A DNA stretch of 64,000 nucleotides, taken from Rhipidocladum racemiflorum (Eukaryota; Streptophyta; Magnoliopsida; Poales; Poaceae). A program made the position numbers and the translations under genes. Every line of letters begins with the position of its first letter. The stretch's first letter is position 1. The stretch is from NCBI GenBank assembly GCA_036346355.1, contig JAYEVF010000055.1, positions 186,001-250,000 of the forward strand, read 5' to 3'. Positions 34,400-46,031 of the stretch are shown here, in pieces. The notes beneath the pieces are model-generated. The model worked only from the letters and a program-made list of their open reading frames with translations, was not told the DNA's origin and did not search any database.

Positions 34400-35187
34400 G
34401 TCCCCTATTTTATCTCTCCTTGTCTCTCCTCCGCTCCTCGCAGCAGCAGCGACCAGAGAGCAGCAGCAGCGGCGGCGGCGGCGGCGGAGAGGGAGGGAGA
34501 GAGCGACAAGGTTCGTGAATCGCGAGGCTTCTTCTCCGTGGGTTTCCTGGTCATATTTGTGCATGCAGATGCAGGAACCCTCTTCTTTTGGGGTTTCTTG
34601 ATGCGGGATCGCGTTGGAGCTGAGTTTTCCTTGGATCTCCCTCCGGTTAGATGGAGTGATTCAGGTGGGGAAGGCTAGCTAAAAGCGATTACACCGTCTG
34701 GTAGGATTCTTTCGCGTTGTTGGAGAGAATCTTGGGCGATCTTGATGGGCTCCTTGGCCTGGCTAGATCCGAGGAATTCCAGGAAAGAATGGCAAGAAAT
34801 TATCTTCTTGTTTGTAAGGCTTGTTTTCAAAGTGTTTGCCAGATTCTTGGTCCACGTTTCCTCTTCGTTCCATACATGGGACTTCTTGGATCTCAAACCG
34901 AAACTAGTTTAGTTTAGTAGGTGTTTTCAATTCTTTGCTGCTTTCATTTGGAATTCTCAGTGTTTGCATCGATTTCCTGATCTGGCTGTGCGTCAAAAAT
35001 AAAATTTTCGGTCGTTCCTGACGTTTGATGAGATACCAGGAGCGGTTCAAATCGAAAGGTCTTGCCTTTCCGCAGATCCGTGTGAATCTTGGCATAAAGT
35101 GGTGTGCTACCAAACATAATGGGTCCTTCTTTCTTCAATTTCTGAAAGAGAATTTCATTGACTGGTTGCTGCAGGAGCTCATCAACT
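34400..35187 (+). promoter_or_regulatory. Probable promoter and 5' leader of the cyclin gene
   Basis: CT-rich sequence followed by CAGCAGCAGC and GGCGGCGGCGG runs (34400-34500) is typical of a grass 5' UTR. A donor-like ACAAG/GTTCGTGAAT at about 34507 and the long distance to the ATG at 35188 suggest an intron in the leader; its acceptor could be the TGCAG at about 35170. Exact transcription start not determined. Confidence 0.4.
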
Positions 35188-37690
35188 ATGGAGAACAGGC
35201 TGCACGACCTAAGATCTGAAAACTACCTCCAAGGTATCAAGTTTTTGCATCTGTGTGAAATTTAGGCCGTTCTGAATATGTATCTTGTTGTTCTAATAAT
35301 CATCTTGGGTGAATTTCATCAACAGGAGGGCTCTGCGTCAAGTTTGCGCCCGAGATGGCAAACACGAACAGGAGGGCCCTGCGGGACATCAAGAACATCA
35401 TAGGAGCTCCTCACCAGCACATGGCTGTCAGCAAGAGGGGCTTGCTAGAGTAATCCACTGAACTATGCCGGATTATGAATTTGAACTTGCATGCACCGGA
35501 TCTCTAATTGCTTTGAATTTCTTTCCATGATTCAGTAAGCCCGCTGTTGATAACAAAGCTGGCTCTGCCGGGCACCGTCCGATTACGAGGTTTGCGAGCT
35601 GTTCTTCCTGTTACTTACCATTCAGAGTTCAATTTAGTGGAAGGTTAATGGATTTTGTATGTTACTTTTTCTGGCAGGAAATTTGCTGCAACGCTGGCAA
35701 GCCAACCTACAAGTGCTCCCATGGTAATAGTCTTGAAAGTGATCAAAATTGTTGCTAAATTTCCCCATTATATTTGAATGAGCATAAATTCCATATATTT
35801 GAATGTTGGCAGGTGCTTAGATGCTTTCCTAAATATGCACATTGTGTTTGCTGTCAGTTTGATATGCTGTAATAAATGCACTGCTATTTCCACTGGATTC
35901 TGTGTGGTTTGAATTAGTTAGTACATGTGGATCTTGAAATTTGCACATAGAAGCTCGATATGGTAAATTCAAATATTGCAAATAGCATATCAGATTTTGA
36001 GCTATGCAACTTGAAAGGGTAGCTGTAGAATTTGAATATGATGAATTATTTCCTTCTCCCTCATCTGTAACCCCTGTACAATTTGTAGTCAGTTTACAGC
36101 TGCAAATTTAACATACATAGCATTGTATCAAGTGTCAACTCAAGACTTTGAAATTATTGTGCCAGGCACCCATTGGAAGTGAGAGGCAGAAAAGAAATGC
36201 AGATGTTGCATTTCATGCTCCTGAAGATATGGAATGCACCAAGGTATCTGATGAGCTGCCATTGCCGATTCTGTCTGAGATGGACAAAACGGTAATTTTT
36301 GGAACACACTGCAATCGTACACACATTATTTAACATTTGGTAGTTTCGTAACTCACGAAATGGTCATACGTGTTATTTCAGATGAGTTCCGAGCTGAAAG
36401 AGATCGAGATGGAAGACATTGAGGAGGCAGCACCTGATATTGACAGCTGTGATGCAAGTAACTCCCTTGCAGTAGTTGACTACGTGGATGAGATTTACAG
36501 ATTCTACAGAAGAAGTGAGGTAAATTTTTGGAACCCTGGTGGAGTTATTTGCTGTTACCAAGCTAGCTGTGAACATGGGCAATCTCATTGCAAAATTCTG
36601 TATACATAGGATTTGAGCTGTGTCTCTCCTGATTACATGTCAACCCAAACTGATATAAATGAGAAGATGCGTGGCATTCTCATTGACTGGCTGATAGAGG
36701 TAAGGATTTTGTCCGATGCTGGGTGAATTCAGTATAATATTCTTCGTATGGTTTGGGAATTCTTAGCATTAATTCCATGTTTCTTTGTCCAATGCAGGTG
36801 CACTATAAATTAGAGCTGTTGGATGAGACCCTGTTCCTTACTGTGAATATCATAGACAGATTCTTGGCTCGTGCAAATGTGGTGCGAAAGAAGCTTCCAG
36901 TTGGTTGGTGTGACTGCTATGTTGCTCGCGTGCAAGTACGAAGAAGTGAGCGTTCCTATCGTGGAGGATCTGATCCTAATCTGCGACCGCGCCTACACTA
37001 GGGCAGATATTCTGGAAATGGTAACAATGCTCCACCTTTTGATTTCAATTCAAACAAAATCTTGTCATGAACACGCTAGTTTCTGCAGGAGAGGATGATT
37101 GTGAATACACTTGAGTTCAATATGTCGGTGCCGACACCATACTGTTTCATGAGAAGGTTCCTTAAGGCAGCACAACCTGACAAGAAGGTAAGATGCACAC
37201 TGGTGCATGCATCTTTATACGCAAAAGCACTGTTGCATGAGTGCATTGCCTCCCTGACACTCGTGGTAACCATCTACTGAATCAGCTCGAGCTCCTATCT
37301 TTCTTCATAATTGAGCTGAGCCTTGTCGATTATGAGATGCTCAAATTCCGACCGTCAATGCTGGCGGCGGCTGCCATCTACACTGCTCAGTGCATCATGA
37401 ACGGATTCAAGTCCTGGAACAAATGCTGTGAGCTGCACACAAAATATTCTGAAGAACAGCTGATGTATGAAGACTGGTCTTACATTCCAGTATCATATCA
37501 ACTTAGATTGTGTTCCAAAGTTATTTGCTTCATTTTGCCTTGCAGGGACTGCTCGAAGATGATGGTTGAACTCCACCAGAGAGCTGGTCATGGGAAGCTT
37601 ACTGGGGTGCATAGAAAGTACAGCACGTTTAAGTACGGCTGCGCTGCAAAATCGGAGCCCGCCATCTTCTTGCTGGATGCGAGAGCCTAG
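35188..37690 (+). CDS. CYCB2-2: B2-type mitotic cyclin (one-base frameshift in exon 8)
   Basis: Regulatory subunit of cyclin-dependent kinases at the G2/M transition, acting in the nucleus and on the spindle. Eleven coding exons: 35188-35233, 35326-35449, 35536-35589, 35678-35723, 36166-36291, 36382-36519, 36610-36699, 36798-37020, 37089-37187, 37286-37464, 37546-37690, all with GT-AG borders. The product is about 422 residues. A destruction box, RRALRDIKN, lies near residue 30. The first cyclin fold begins around residue 160 with DEIYRFYRR and MRGILIDWLIEVHYK; the second contains PTPYCFMRRFLKA and runs to the C-terminus. The protein closely resembles rice CycB2;2 as I remember it. The exon sum is 1270, one more than a multiple of three: an extra C in CTTCCAG (36897-36898) breaks the frame just before the conserved QLVGVTAMLLACKYEE, which is intact in the next frame. 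This is probably a sequence error. Confidence 0.9.
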
Positions 37691-38439
37691 CATCGTAACC
37701 GAGTGGTGGTTATACACACTCTAACTACTTCCATGGAGAGCGTGAAAGAGGGGTGTATATAGAGACTGCTTTGACGAAACTACACAGAGGGACTGCATAT
37801 ATGCAATGGCTGCTGTAGCAACTGTTTGATGCGTCGCGGTTGGTGTATTGTGTGTTTTTACTTTCAATAACTTGACATCAATGAAACATTGATCTGAGTT
37901 CGTGATTTTAGTTTGCTTCCAATTAATTCTGTTGGAATTTGATTTATGTTGTATTTAGGGGAATCCTCCATTTGTTCTGTGACATCTGCAACTTGCAAAT
38001 AAACATTAATCGAATTTCCTGTTCAGTGTGTGGCAATGATCTTGTGCTTCCCTGAAATGAACTAGCACTGCGTGTCAATCACAATAGCCAATGTTTTGGA
38101 GGATGCTTTGTGTATTTATCTTCACAGAAAAATAGAAAAGCTCCATTTTATTCTACCTCTGATCAGATTTGCAGCGAAATGGCATGGATAACCTGTTTAG
38201 ATTCGTGGTGTTTGTGATCTCATATCTGAACATTTTCCTAATATCTTTGACTTGCAGAAAACAGAAGTATTAGGATTGAAGTATTAGGACCTAATGTCTG
38301 CATGTGTTTTGTACTCATTGATTTTTTTTTCTTTTTTTTGAAGACAGAAAAGCTGTGGTTATATTAGATAGAGGGAAAAGTTTACAGGCGCAGGAGACCG
38401 CGCCGGGTTTAGATACAGGAAGATACAATAGATGCCCAT
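37691..38439. other. Cyclin 3' UTR and downstream spacer
   Basis: The 3' UTR probably ends near the AATAACTTGACATCAATGAA stretch at about 37867. No gene follows. At 38285-38400 a T-rich run and AAGCTGTGGTTATATTAG lead into retroelement debris. Confidence 0.5.
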
Positions 38440-38990
38440 CGGGTTGATGAAGCTTGTTTTCTTCTCATCTTCTTGAGATATGTGGACTTGATGATAGCCC
38501 GAGTATGCATCCAAGGAGCTCATCAACTCTCACCCAACGGTGGAGTCAACCAATTAGTCGATGCAAGGTAGCGGATAGTCGTCGTTGGGGCATGCCTTGT
38601 TGAGTTCGGTGAGGTCGGCACATATGCGTCACTTATCGTTGGACTTGTTGACCAAGACGGGGTTGGCAAGCCACTCTGGGTGCCAGACCTCCTGAATGAG
38701 GCCAGCACTCGAAAGCTTTTCAATCTCTTCCTTGATGGCTTGGCATCGCTCGAGAGAGAGCGTGGCGGATCAGCTTTTGCCTCATTGGGGGGCGCCCGGG
38801 CCTCATCACGAGGTAGTGTTGAATCACCTCACAAGAGGCACCCTTCATGTCCGAGGGGACCCAAGTGAAGATGTTAGTATGATCCTTAGGAGCTCGAGGA
38901 GTTCCTCCTTCGCCTTCTCCGAGAGTTTAGCTCCCTCCCGTGGGCATTATGGGTGACGCCCTGATAGGGGCATTCGGCTAGATGGACGCA
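38440..38990 (-). pseudogene. Gypsy reverse transcriptase relic
   Basis: Reading the minus strand gives PEWLANPVLVNKSNDK, then RICADLTELNKACPNDDYPLP, then LDAYSGYHQV, with stop codons in between. This is the same RT segment as at 13.6-13.9 kb but from a different, older element. The flanks are not its own LTR: the neighbouring LTR at 39098 belongs to a plus-strand element. Confidence 0.85.
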
Positions 38991-39097
38991 TGTGGCTGGC
39001 GGTCATGGCCCTGTCAGGTGAAGATGTGTAATTGGCACACACAACACACTTCTATCACCAGGCACTTCTCAACGCACCCAAGGGACAAGGGGGCTGG

Positions 39098-40026
39098 TGT
39101 TGGAGGACATCTCATACCCTCCTTTCCGGATGCCTTTCCTATACTACGCTTGTATATGGTGGGATATCTATGCTAGCGAGATCATAACCCGTGGGAGGTC
39201 TTCTCGCACCCCGTGGGAGGGCTACGAGAGATCTCCTCATCCCCCGTGGGCGTACCACGTGGGAGGGCTACGAGAGATCTCCTCATCCCCCGTGGGAGGG
39301 CTCCTCATGCCCCGTGGGTGTACCTCGCGGGAATTCTCCTCATACCCACGTGAGGTCTAGTCGTACCCCGCGGGAGTGCTACGAGAGATCCCCTCCTTCC
39401 CCGAGGGCATATCCCACGGGAGTGCCACAGGGGATCCCCTCATGCCCCGTGTGAGTGCTACAGGAGATCTCCTATCTCACGGGCTCTCCAAAGGAAGTAC
39501 TTGGGGTGATCTCCAGCTCTCCAAGGGGCAAGGCCCGGTCCAAGAGGGCGCACCCCTTAAACGCCCATGGAGATGGGTGAGCGCTCTCGTGCCATATGGG
39601 ATCGATTGCCAAGTGGGGTCCCTAAGTCCCCTGTGGGACCCTGCAGTCGAGGCTTTGCCCTATAAGGCGATAATGTGGGATCCACTACCTTCTCGTTGGA
39701 ATGACCAAGATACCCCTACTTAAGCCGCTCCAAGAGGGGTAGGATGATATCTTGTGTAACAGGTTAGCGCCTATAAAAACTCACTGTAACCCATACTTGT
39801 AACTTGAACTCTCATAATACAAATACCACAACTGGTGTGTCGCTCGGGGAGCCTGGACAAGGAGACACACTTCTACTCCCACCGGGGAACACACCGACAA
39901 GAGTAGGGCATTTGCTTAGTGTTTGAACCTGTATAAACCCTTGTGTCTCACACTCTCGTGGACGACGGCCTGTGAAATGACCGGTGTCTGCCCTTACTCC
40001 CATGTCTCATTTCTAAACACGCGACA
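39098..40026 (+). repeat. LTR of the decayed Gypsy element, with internal short repeats
   Basis: Between 39190 and 39480 it carries several copies of a GGGCTACGAGAGATCTCCTC / CCCCGTGGGAGG unit of about 33-50 bp. TATAAAAACTCACTGTAACCC near 39773 may be the promoter. The last 200 bp recur at 40892-41091. Confidence 0.75.
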
Positions 40027-40069
40027 TCTGGTGTTGTCTGTGGGGACACGTAGCTAACACAAAAGGCTA

Positions 40070-40650
40070 TGGCTCCTACCAACAAATACACCAAGCCTCC
40101 TCAAGCCTTGAAGCACAAGGAGCACGTCAGCGACCATCCTCCCCGGTGGAACCCTAGGTGTGCACCTCCCTCGGAGATCGGAGCCATCCACCCTGGGGTG
40201 GACAATGTCCTATAAGTACCAGGACCTAAAGACTCTTCGTCCTCCCTCACGCTCGCTGCCATGGGTCAAGGGCAGGGAGCTCGAGGCACGCTCCCTGCCG
40301 CCGGGTCGAGAGTCTCGAAACCAACCATCATCCCCGAGACGTTGGACCTGGCCAATTGGCAGGGCTTGGTGGAGGCTATCGCGAGGCAAATGGTGGAATA
40401 CCTGATGGTCTCTTACCGTCCTCATGAGGGCCCTCCTCACCTCTCTTCACTCCTGCCACCACCCTCTGTCCAAGTGGCCACCGATCCGAGGGCGCGCGGA
40501 GGCCCCACCTTCGTCTACGGGGGCGAGCAAGGGGGGAATCCTTACAACCTCCCCCCACTCGCCCATGCGGCGGTGTCTAACAGGGCCCTTTCTGGCCCTG
40601 CGCCCACCAAATCCAAGGTTCAAAGGGCTCCTCCCATACCGTTGTAGTTC
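40070..40650 (+). pseudogene. gag N-terminal fragment of the decayed Gypsy element
   Basis: An ATG at 40070 opens a short frame. A second frame, 40261-40647, encodes about 128 residues with LANWQGLVEAIARQMVEYL and proline-rich text, as in the N-terminal part of grass Gypsy Gag. No complete domain. Confidence 0.5.
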
Positions 40651-41091
40651 ATGCCATCACCATAGCCTCCAAGGCCCAAGCTCGCAACTCTACGTGCGGA
40701 AGTCCTGGGACCTCCCCTTAAACTCCTTCTCCTAGGCGAATGCGCTTCCATCCAGAGATGGTGAGTTGACTCTCATTGGCTGGAGCGGATTCTCACCCTC
40801 GAGGCGCGACGTGGCCCAGGGAGGAAGAAGAACCCACCAGACCAAAGGTAGCCGCTCCTCCAAGGGTACTTCCAGACGAACATGGAATGCCAGCTGGTGT
40901 GTCTCTCGGGGAGCCTGGACAAGTAGACACCCCTCTACTCTCCCGGGAAACACACCGATAGGAGTAGGGCATTTGCTTAACATCTGAACACCTGTATAAA
41001 CCCTCGTGTCTCACACTCTCTCGTAGACGACGGCCTGTGAAACGGCCGACGTCCGCTCTTACTCATGTATCTCATTTCTAAACACGCGACA

Positions 41092-41460
41092 CTTTCTACG
41101 TCAACATACTGTTTATTCTAAAATTTATGTATCCAAACATGCTATTGGTAGAGGAGATTAACTAGAGCGTGCGTATTGTGAATATGCGACGCACGAATTT
41201 AGATCATACGACATTAGTCTGTCCCGTCCCGTTCTAGAGAAAGATAGAAAAGAAGCTAAGAAAGACAAGGAAGGAAGGCGCACAGAAGTAGAGGGCCCAG
41301 AGAGCGACAATGACTCCAAGACGTTGGAAGCATGTGAGAATATCAAAATCGACGCACCGTTCTCATGTCACAAATCACCTTCCCTGTCTTTGTCAGCTCT
41401 GGTAACTACGATTCCACCACCTACCCTTCTCTAATCTAATCCCAAATCTCAATCCAGACG
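41092..41460. other. Intergenic spacer before LAZ1-like gene
   Basis: No gene or repeat recognised. Confidence 0.4.
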
Positions 41461-42184
41461 CAACTGGTAGGCAGGCAAAGCTCCCATTGTTTATAGGGAC
41501 GTCTATTGGATTCTTGGATCGCAAAGGCGAACCTTCCAATCTCGCGCTCTTCTTCTTTGATCCCTTCTGCATTGGCTCTCCTGTGGCGCAGATCCGATTA
41601 TTGAGGTTTGTATTGTTTCGCCCCCGTCCTCTTCATCTTTGATTCGTAAGTAATACGTGGTTCCTGTGGGATTAGAGAATAAAAAATAGGCTTTGATGGG
41701 AGTTTGGTCGAAAGCTGCAGCCTTCCGTTTCCGATTCGTGGTGGTTTACGTGATTCTTTCTAGTTCCTTAATTACCTAGCCCTCCTCTTCAATTCTTGAT
41801 AGGAATTGGGTGGAAAGCTACGGCGTTTGTTTTATTTCACTTATGATCTTAGGTTTTTCCGAGTTAAATTCCGCCGTCCCTTTTGATGAAGGATTTGTCC
41901 TTGCTGGTCCTTCCGATCTAAAAAATCGCCCATAAAAATGCCACCTTTTTTTTGGTGCTTGCAGGTGAACACCACCGAGTATTAGGTGGAAGAACATAAA
42001 GCTACCACCTTTTGGGCCTGCCTGCTCAAAAAGGACCTCAGTAGTTCTGTATCAGTTGGGAGTTGGGGACAATGATGCTGTATGAACCATACTGTGGAAC
42101 AATAGAAGGTTGTGAATGTATTGGCGGCTCCAAAGGGGGCATAATTTGAGTACAATTGAGCAGTAGGGGAGAGAGAAGAGGGCA
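41461..42184 (+). promoter_or_regulatory. Probable 5' leader with intron of the LAZ1-like gene
   Basis: ATTGAG/GTTTGTATTG (donor at 41606) and TTGCAG/GTGAAC (acceptor ending 41964) bound a plausible intron in the 5' UTR. Its interior is T-rich, as is usual for grass leader introns. Start of transcription not determined. Confidence 0.4.
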
Positions 42185-45069
42185 ATGGAATTGGCCGACC
42201 AATTGTTCTTGGTGCTCAGGAGCTATGTGCTGCCAGTTTGGACTACAATCATCACAGGCATTTTTGTCGTCATCTCGCTCTCGCTGTCCCTGTTCTTGCT
42301 GTTCAATCATCTGTCCGCCTACAAGAACCCAGAGGTTGTGATCGGTTTTTTATTTGTAACAACGTGGTGAATTGTTGGAGTTGTGTTTGGCTTGCTATTT
42401 TGACATTTTGGTGCTGCATTTGTGTTTCTTCAGGAGCAGAAGTTCCTTGTTGGTGTCATTCTCATGGTGCCATGCTATGCCATCGAGTCGGTAAGGTGCT
42501 ATGTTGTGTCTTGTTGAAGTTTACAATCACAGTGTTGGCTGAGGTCAATTTAGCTTTTTAAATGTTTGCATTATTCTACTGTTAACATTTTATGAGCACT
42601 GTTGCAGTACATATCATTGGTGAATCCATCAATTAGTGTTGATATCGAGATTCTGCGTAGATGGCTATGAGGCATTTGCTATGTACTGTTTTGGGCGGTA
42701 TCTAGTTGCTTGCTTAGGTGGAGAAGATAGGACAATTGAATTTCTGAAGGAGGGTAGTTCAGGTTCTGATGCACCACTTTTAGGCCATGCATCTGAACAA
42801 CGATATGTGCACCATCCTTTTCCGATTAATTACATGCTGAAACCATGGCCTCTAGGCGAATGGTTCTACTTGATCATTAAGTTTGGGCTTGTTCAATACG
42901 TATGTAGCTCTTTATCTCCCATCCTTTTTATTTACGCAGCATGTGATGGAAATTCAAACTAATGCATTCTCCTGTTCCTGGGACAGGTTATAATAAAGAC
43001 AATCTGTGCTATTCTTGCGGTGATTCTTGAATCCTTTGGTATCTACTGTGAAGGCGAGTTTAAGTGGAACTGCGGGTAAGAGATGTGTACACATGAAGGC
43101 CGTTGATATCTTTCGCTCACATCTTGCTCAACAATCCTTGCATGAACTTGTCTCATTTATGCTACATTGCTACTGTTCTACTATTTTATTCACAATTCTT
43201 TATTCCAATTGCATTTATGGTATTTTTCTTTTAAATTGTCAGTATGCATGTTAGATCATAGTGTTAGGATCGTGGGCCCAGCCATGCAGCAGCTTGGCGT
43301 GCACAGGAGGAGAGGAGGTGCACACCCAGCTGGCCGGGGGATCAGCCAAGCCAGCATATCAACAGGATGATGCATAGGAGTTATCTCCAATAGATTGTTA
43401 TATCTGTTAGTTAGCAACATCTTATCTCATCTTATCTTATCATTAGTTAGTTTGTTAGATGATTTGTTAGGGCCGGTTCTCCTCCTATAAGTGGACACAG
43501 CAGCCACTTTGAAAAGTAAGCAGTGAAAATAAAATAGCCTTCCTCCCTCCTCGAGTCTTCACCCCAATCTATAGTCCTTCCTCTTCCCTAGCAGCCGACA
43601 CCACCCGGCTATCCTCCCGGTGGTGTTTACCCCTTTAATCTAAGAATCATAACACATAGTGGTATGTCACTTGCTGTATCCTAGATTCAGTTGCCCATAT
43701 CTGTGATTCAGTTAAGACTTGCAGCATCCGATTACCATATATTTGTCAAATTATGCTGTCGGTATTCATGTCCTATTATACTACTGCCTTAAATAGCCTG
43801 ATTTCTGGCATGAACTTTTACTCAAGCTTATGCACAAAACTACAAATTTCTGAAACTGTAAGCTTCGTGTTATCCCCCCCTCCTTTTGTATGCACATATA
43901 AATTTGTTGCATGGACATGTGCTAACATTGGTTAACTTGTTCATGCATCTGATGATGTATTAATTGAAACACATTAGCTTGCTACTAATGAACTAATGGC
44001 TTATTTACCAGGTACTCTTACACGGCTGTGGTTCTCAATTTCAGTCAGTCATGGGCCTTATACTGTCTTGTTCAGTTTTATGCTGCCATAAAGGATGAGC
44101 TAGCCCATATAAAGCCTCTTGCAAAGTTTCTAACATTCAAGTCTATTGTGTTCTTAACATGGTGGCAGGGTGTAGCGATTGCATTACTTTACAATTGGGG
44201 CTTGTTGAGAGGCCCTATATCTCAAGAGTTGCAGTTCAAGTCCAGTATTCAAGACTTTATTATCTGCATAGAGGTGGTAAAAAAATCCCTGTTTTACCAT
44301 TCCAGTTACTTCTGTGACACTGAAGAATTCTTGTTAATGCATGTTTGCGTCTTGAATGTTCTTCCAATACAGATGGGTGTTGCTTCTGTTGTCCATCTGT
44401 ATGTCTTCCCTGCAAAGCCATACGAGCTAATGGATGATCGGTTTACTGGAGGGGTTTCAGTTCTTGGAGACTATGCTTCTGTTGACTGCCCTCTAGATCC
44501 AGATGAAGTTAAGGATAGCGAGCGCCGAACAAAGATTAGGCTTCCCCAGCCGGATGATCATGTCAGATGTTCCACTGCCATAAAAGAAAGCGTTCGTGAT
44601 GTTGTACTTGGAGGAGGTGAATATGTAAGAATAAGATGCTATTTCTTTGTTACCCCCTTCATCAATTTTACTTGAATGATTTTTAAATCTATTGTAGCAA
44701 AATTGAGACATCATATTTGACTGAAACTTGCAGATTGTGAATGACTTGAAGTTCACTGTCAACCATGCAGTGGAACCGATCAACGAAAAGCTTCACAAGA
44801 TATCCCAGAACATCAAAAGGCATGATAAAGAAAAGAAGAAAACAAATGATGATAGCTGCATTAATTCACCACCATCCTTGAACAGGGTAATCAGCGGAAT
44901 TGATGATCCACTCCTGAATGGGAGCTTGAGTGATAACAGTGGTCCCCAGAAAGCACGGAGGTACCGCAGGAAATCAGGGCACACAAGCGCAGAAAGCGGA
45001 GGAGAGGGCAGCGATCACGGCTTAGGTGGGTATGAAATCGGAGGACGCAGATGGATAACTAAGGAGTAG
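42185..45069 (+). CDS. LAZ1 homolog, DUF300 / organic solute transporter-alpha-like membrane protein (one-base frameshift in exon 3)
   Basis: Polytopic membrane protein of the family of Arabidopsis LAZ1, which is linked to programmed cell death, vacuole integrity and hormone signalling at endomembranes. Coding exons: 42185-42334, 42434-42490, 42608-42899, 42987-43075, 44012-44273, 44373-44624, 44734-45069. The product is about 478 residues. Seven hydrophobic segments lie near residues 11-33, 53-75, 88-107, 167-188, 197-219, 232-256 and 278-298, with the family signatures RDGYEAFAMYCFGRY, EGEFKWNCGY and NFSQSWALYCL. The C-terminal third is a hydrophilic tail, rich in Ser, Lys and Arg. The coding sum is 1438, one too many: an extra A at 42659 (CGTAGAT where CGTGAT is expected) breaks the frame inside the third helix. 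The rest reads on in the shifted frame, so a sequence error is likely. A solo LTR sits in intron 4. Confidence 0.9.
43262..43654. mobile_element. Solo LTR in intron 4 of the LAZ1-like gene
   Basis: A 393-bp segment starts TGTTAGGATCG, ends AATCATAACA and is flanked by CATAG on both sides (43257-43261 and 43655-43659). TG...CA ends with a 5-bp duplication and no interior indicate an LTR left after recombination of a small Copia-type or TRIM element. CTCCTATAAGTGG at about 43480 may be its TATA region. Confidence 0.88.
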
Positions 45070-46031
45070 GGATTAAAGCTCTCGATAATCTCCAAGATGA
45101 ATTTCTTCTTGGCTGCCTTGAATCTTCCTTGGTTGGTAACCAACCAAAGCGATGAGGACACTGAGTTGAGATCATTGGAATAGATAGATGTTCTGGGATA
45201 ACCAACCAAAGCTGTACATGTTTTCATCTTATGGAGCATGGCAGGTTACGACAACATGCATGCCTGCATGCACAGCTTGTACAGACTACTAGATGTGGCT
45301 ACGAAAGAATAGATAGATGTTTGTAAGCTGGGGAGGAAATGTTTAGCTAGTTTTGTTGCTATTGCTTTGACGTACGATCGCATTGCTCCGTAGGTTTTGT
45401 ACTAGATGATGATTGGAATGTGGCATGACGCATCTGAGAGATTGTAGAAAGCACCTTTGATGCTAGCAAGAATCAAAACGAGAAGAAGAGCTCATATCTG
45501 TTGTGGCCACGCAAGCAACATTGCTACTCATTTGTCTAGTTGTTGCATCTCAGCCCTCGTGTCCAGACAGCCAAGAAACAAGCTCTTCGTGTCCAGTCAG
45601 CCAAGAAACAATCTCAGGCCTCGCATCTGAAGGTGCGTTCTGCTCGTGGCTTGGTTTCAGGATGGTTGGCAGGGTGGCGGAGGATGACTATAAACAGGAT
45701 GACTTTCGTTTCGCCTCATCGATGCTCAGTCATGTATGCGCCTAGCTTCATCAAGCGCAAATGGATGTATTGCCTTTGCCTCGTTGGTGGCTGGTAATGG
45801 AGTGTCCGGTCCGTCAATTTGGGACATGTTGATGGAGTAGCGACCTTTCCTCGTTAGCACTGGGCCATAATTTCATATAGCCTCATCGGTCATAGACGGG
45901 ATGTTGCCGATGTTGATGTTGTATGCAAATTATGCGCTTCGACCTTGTGGACGGCAATTTAAATATGACACAATAGACTATGCTTGTTGTAAATAATTAA
46001 ATAATCTTCTTTACATAAAACAGTAGGAGAC
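45070..46031. other. LAZ1-like 3' UTR and spacer
   Basis: The 3' UTR probably extends to about 45450. A tandem phrase, CCAGACAGCCAAGAAACAA / CCAGTCAGCCAAGAAACAA, lies at about 45563-45615. No gene recognised. Confidence 0.45.

Larger units (their letters stand above)
39098..41091 (+). mobile_element. Decayed Gypsy element: 5' LTR, gag start, truncated second LTR
   Basis: An LTR (39098-40026) begins TGTTGGAGGAC and ends ACACGCGACA. It is followed by CTGGTGTTGTCTGTGGGGAC, typical of the sequence just inside the 5' LTR of grass Gypsy elements. Gag N-terminal text follows, and a second copy of only the last 200 bp of the LTR lies at 40892-41091. Most of the interior and the start of the second LTR are missing. 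No matching target duplication is found. Confidence 0.75.

Noticed and set aside
36870..36910. A hidden intron in the cyclin gene explaining the extra base
   Set aside because: No GT-AG pair removes one base net, and the protein text on both sides is contiguous in the family.
45503..45800. Small gene of 80-85 residues after the LAZ1-like gene
   Set aside because: Two competing frames, a tandem-repeated phrase, no domain and position in a likely 3' UTR or spacer.
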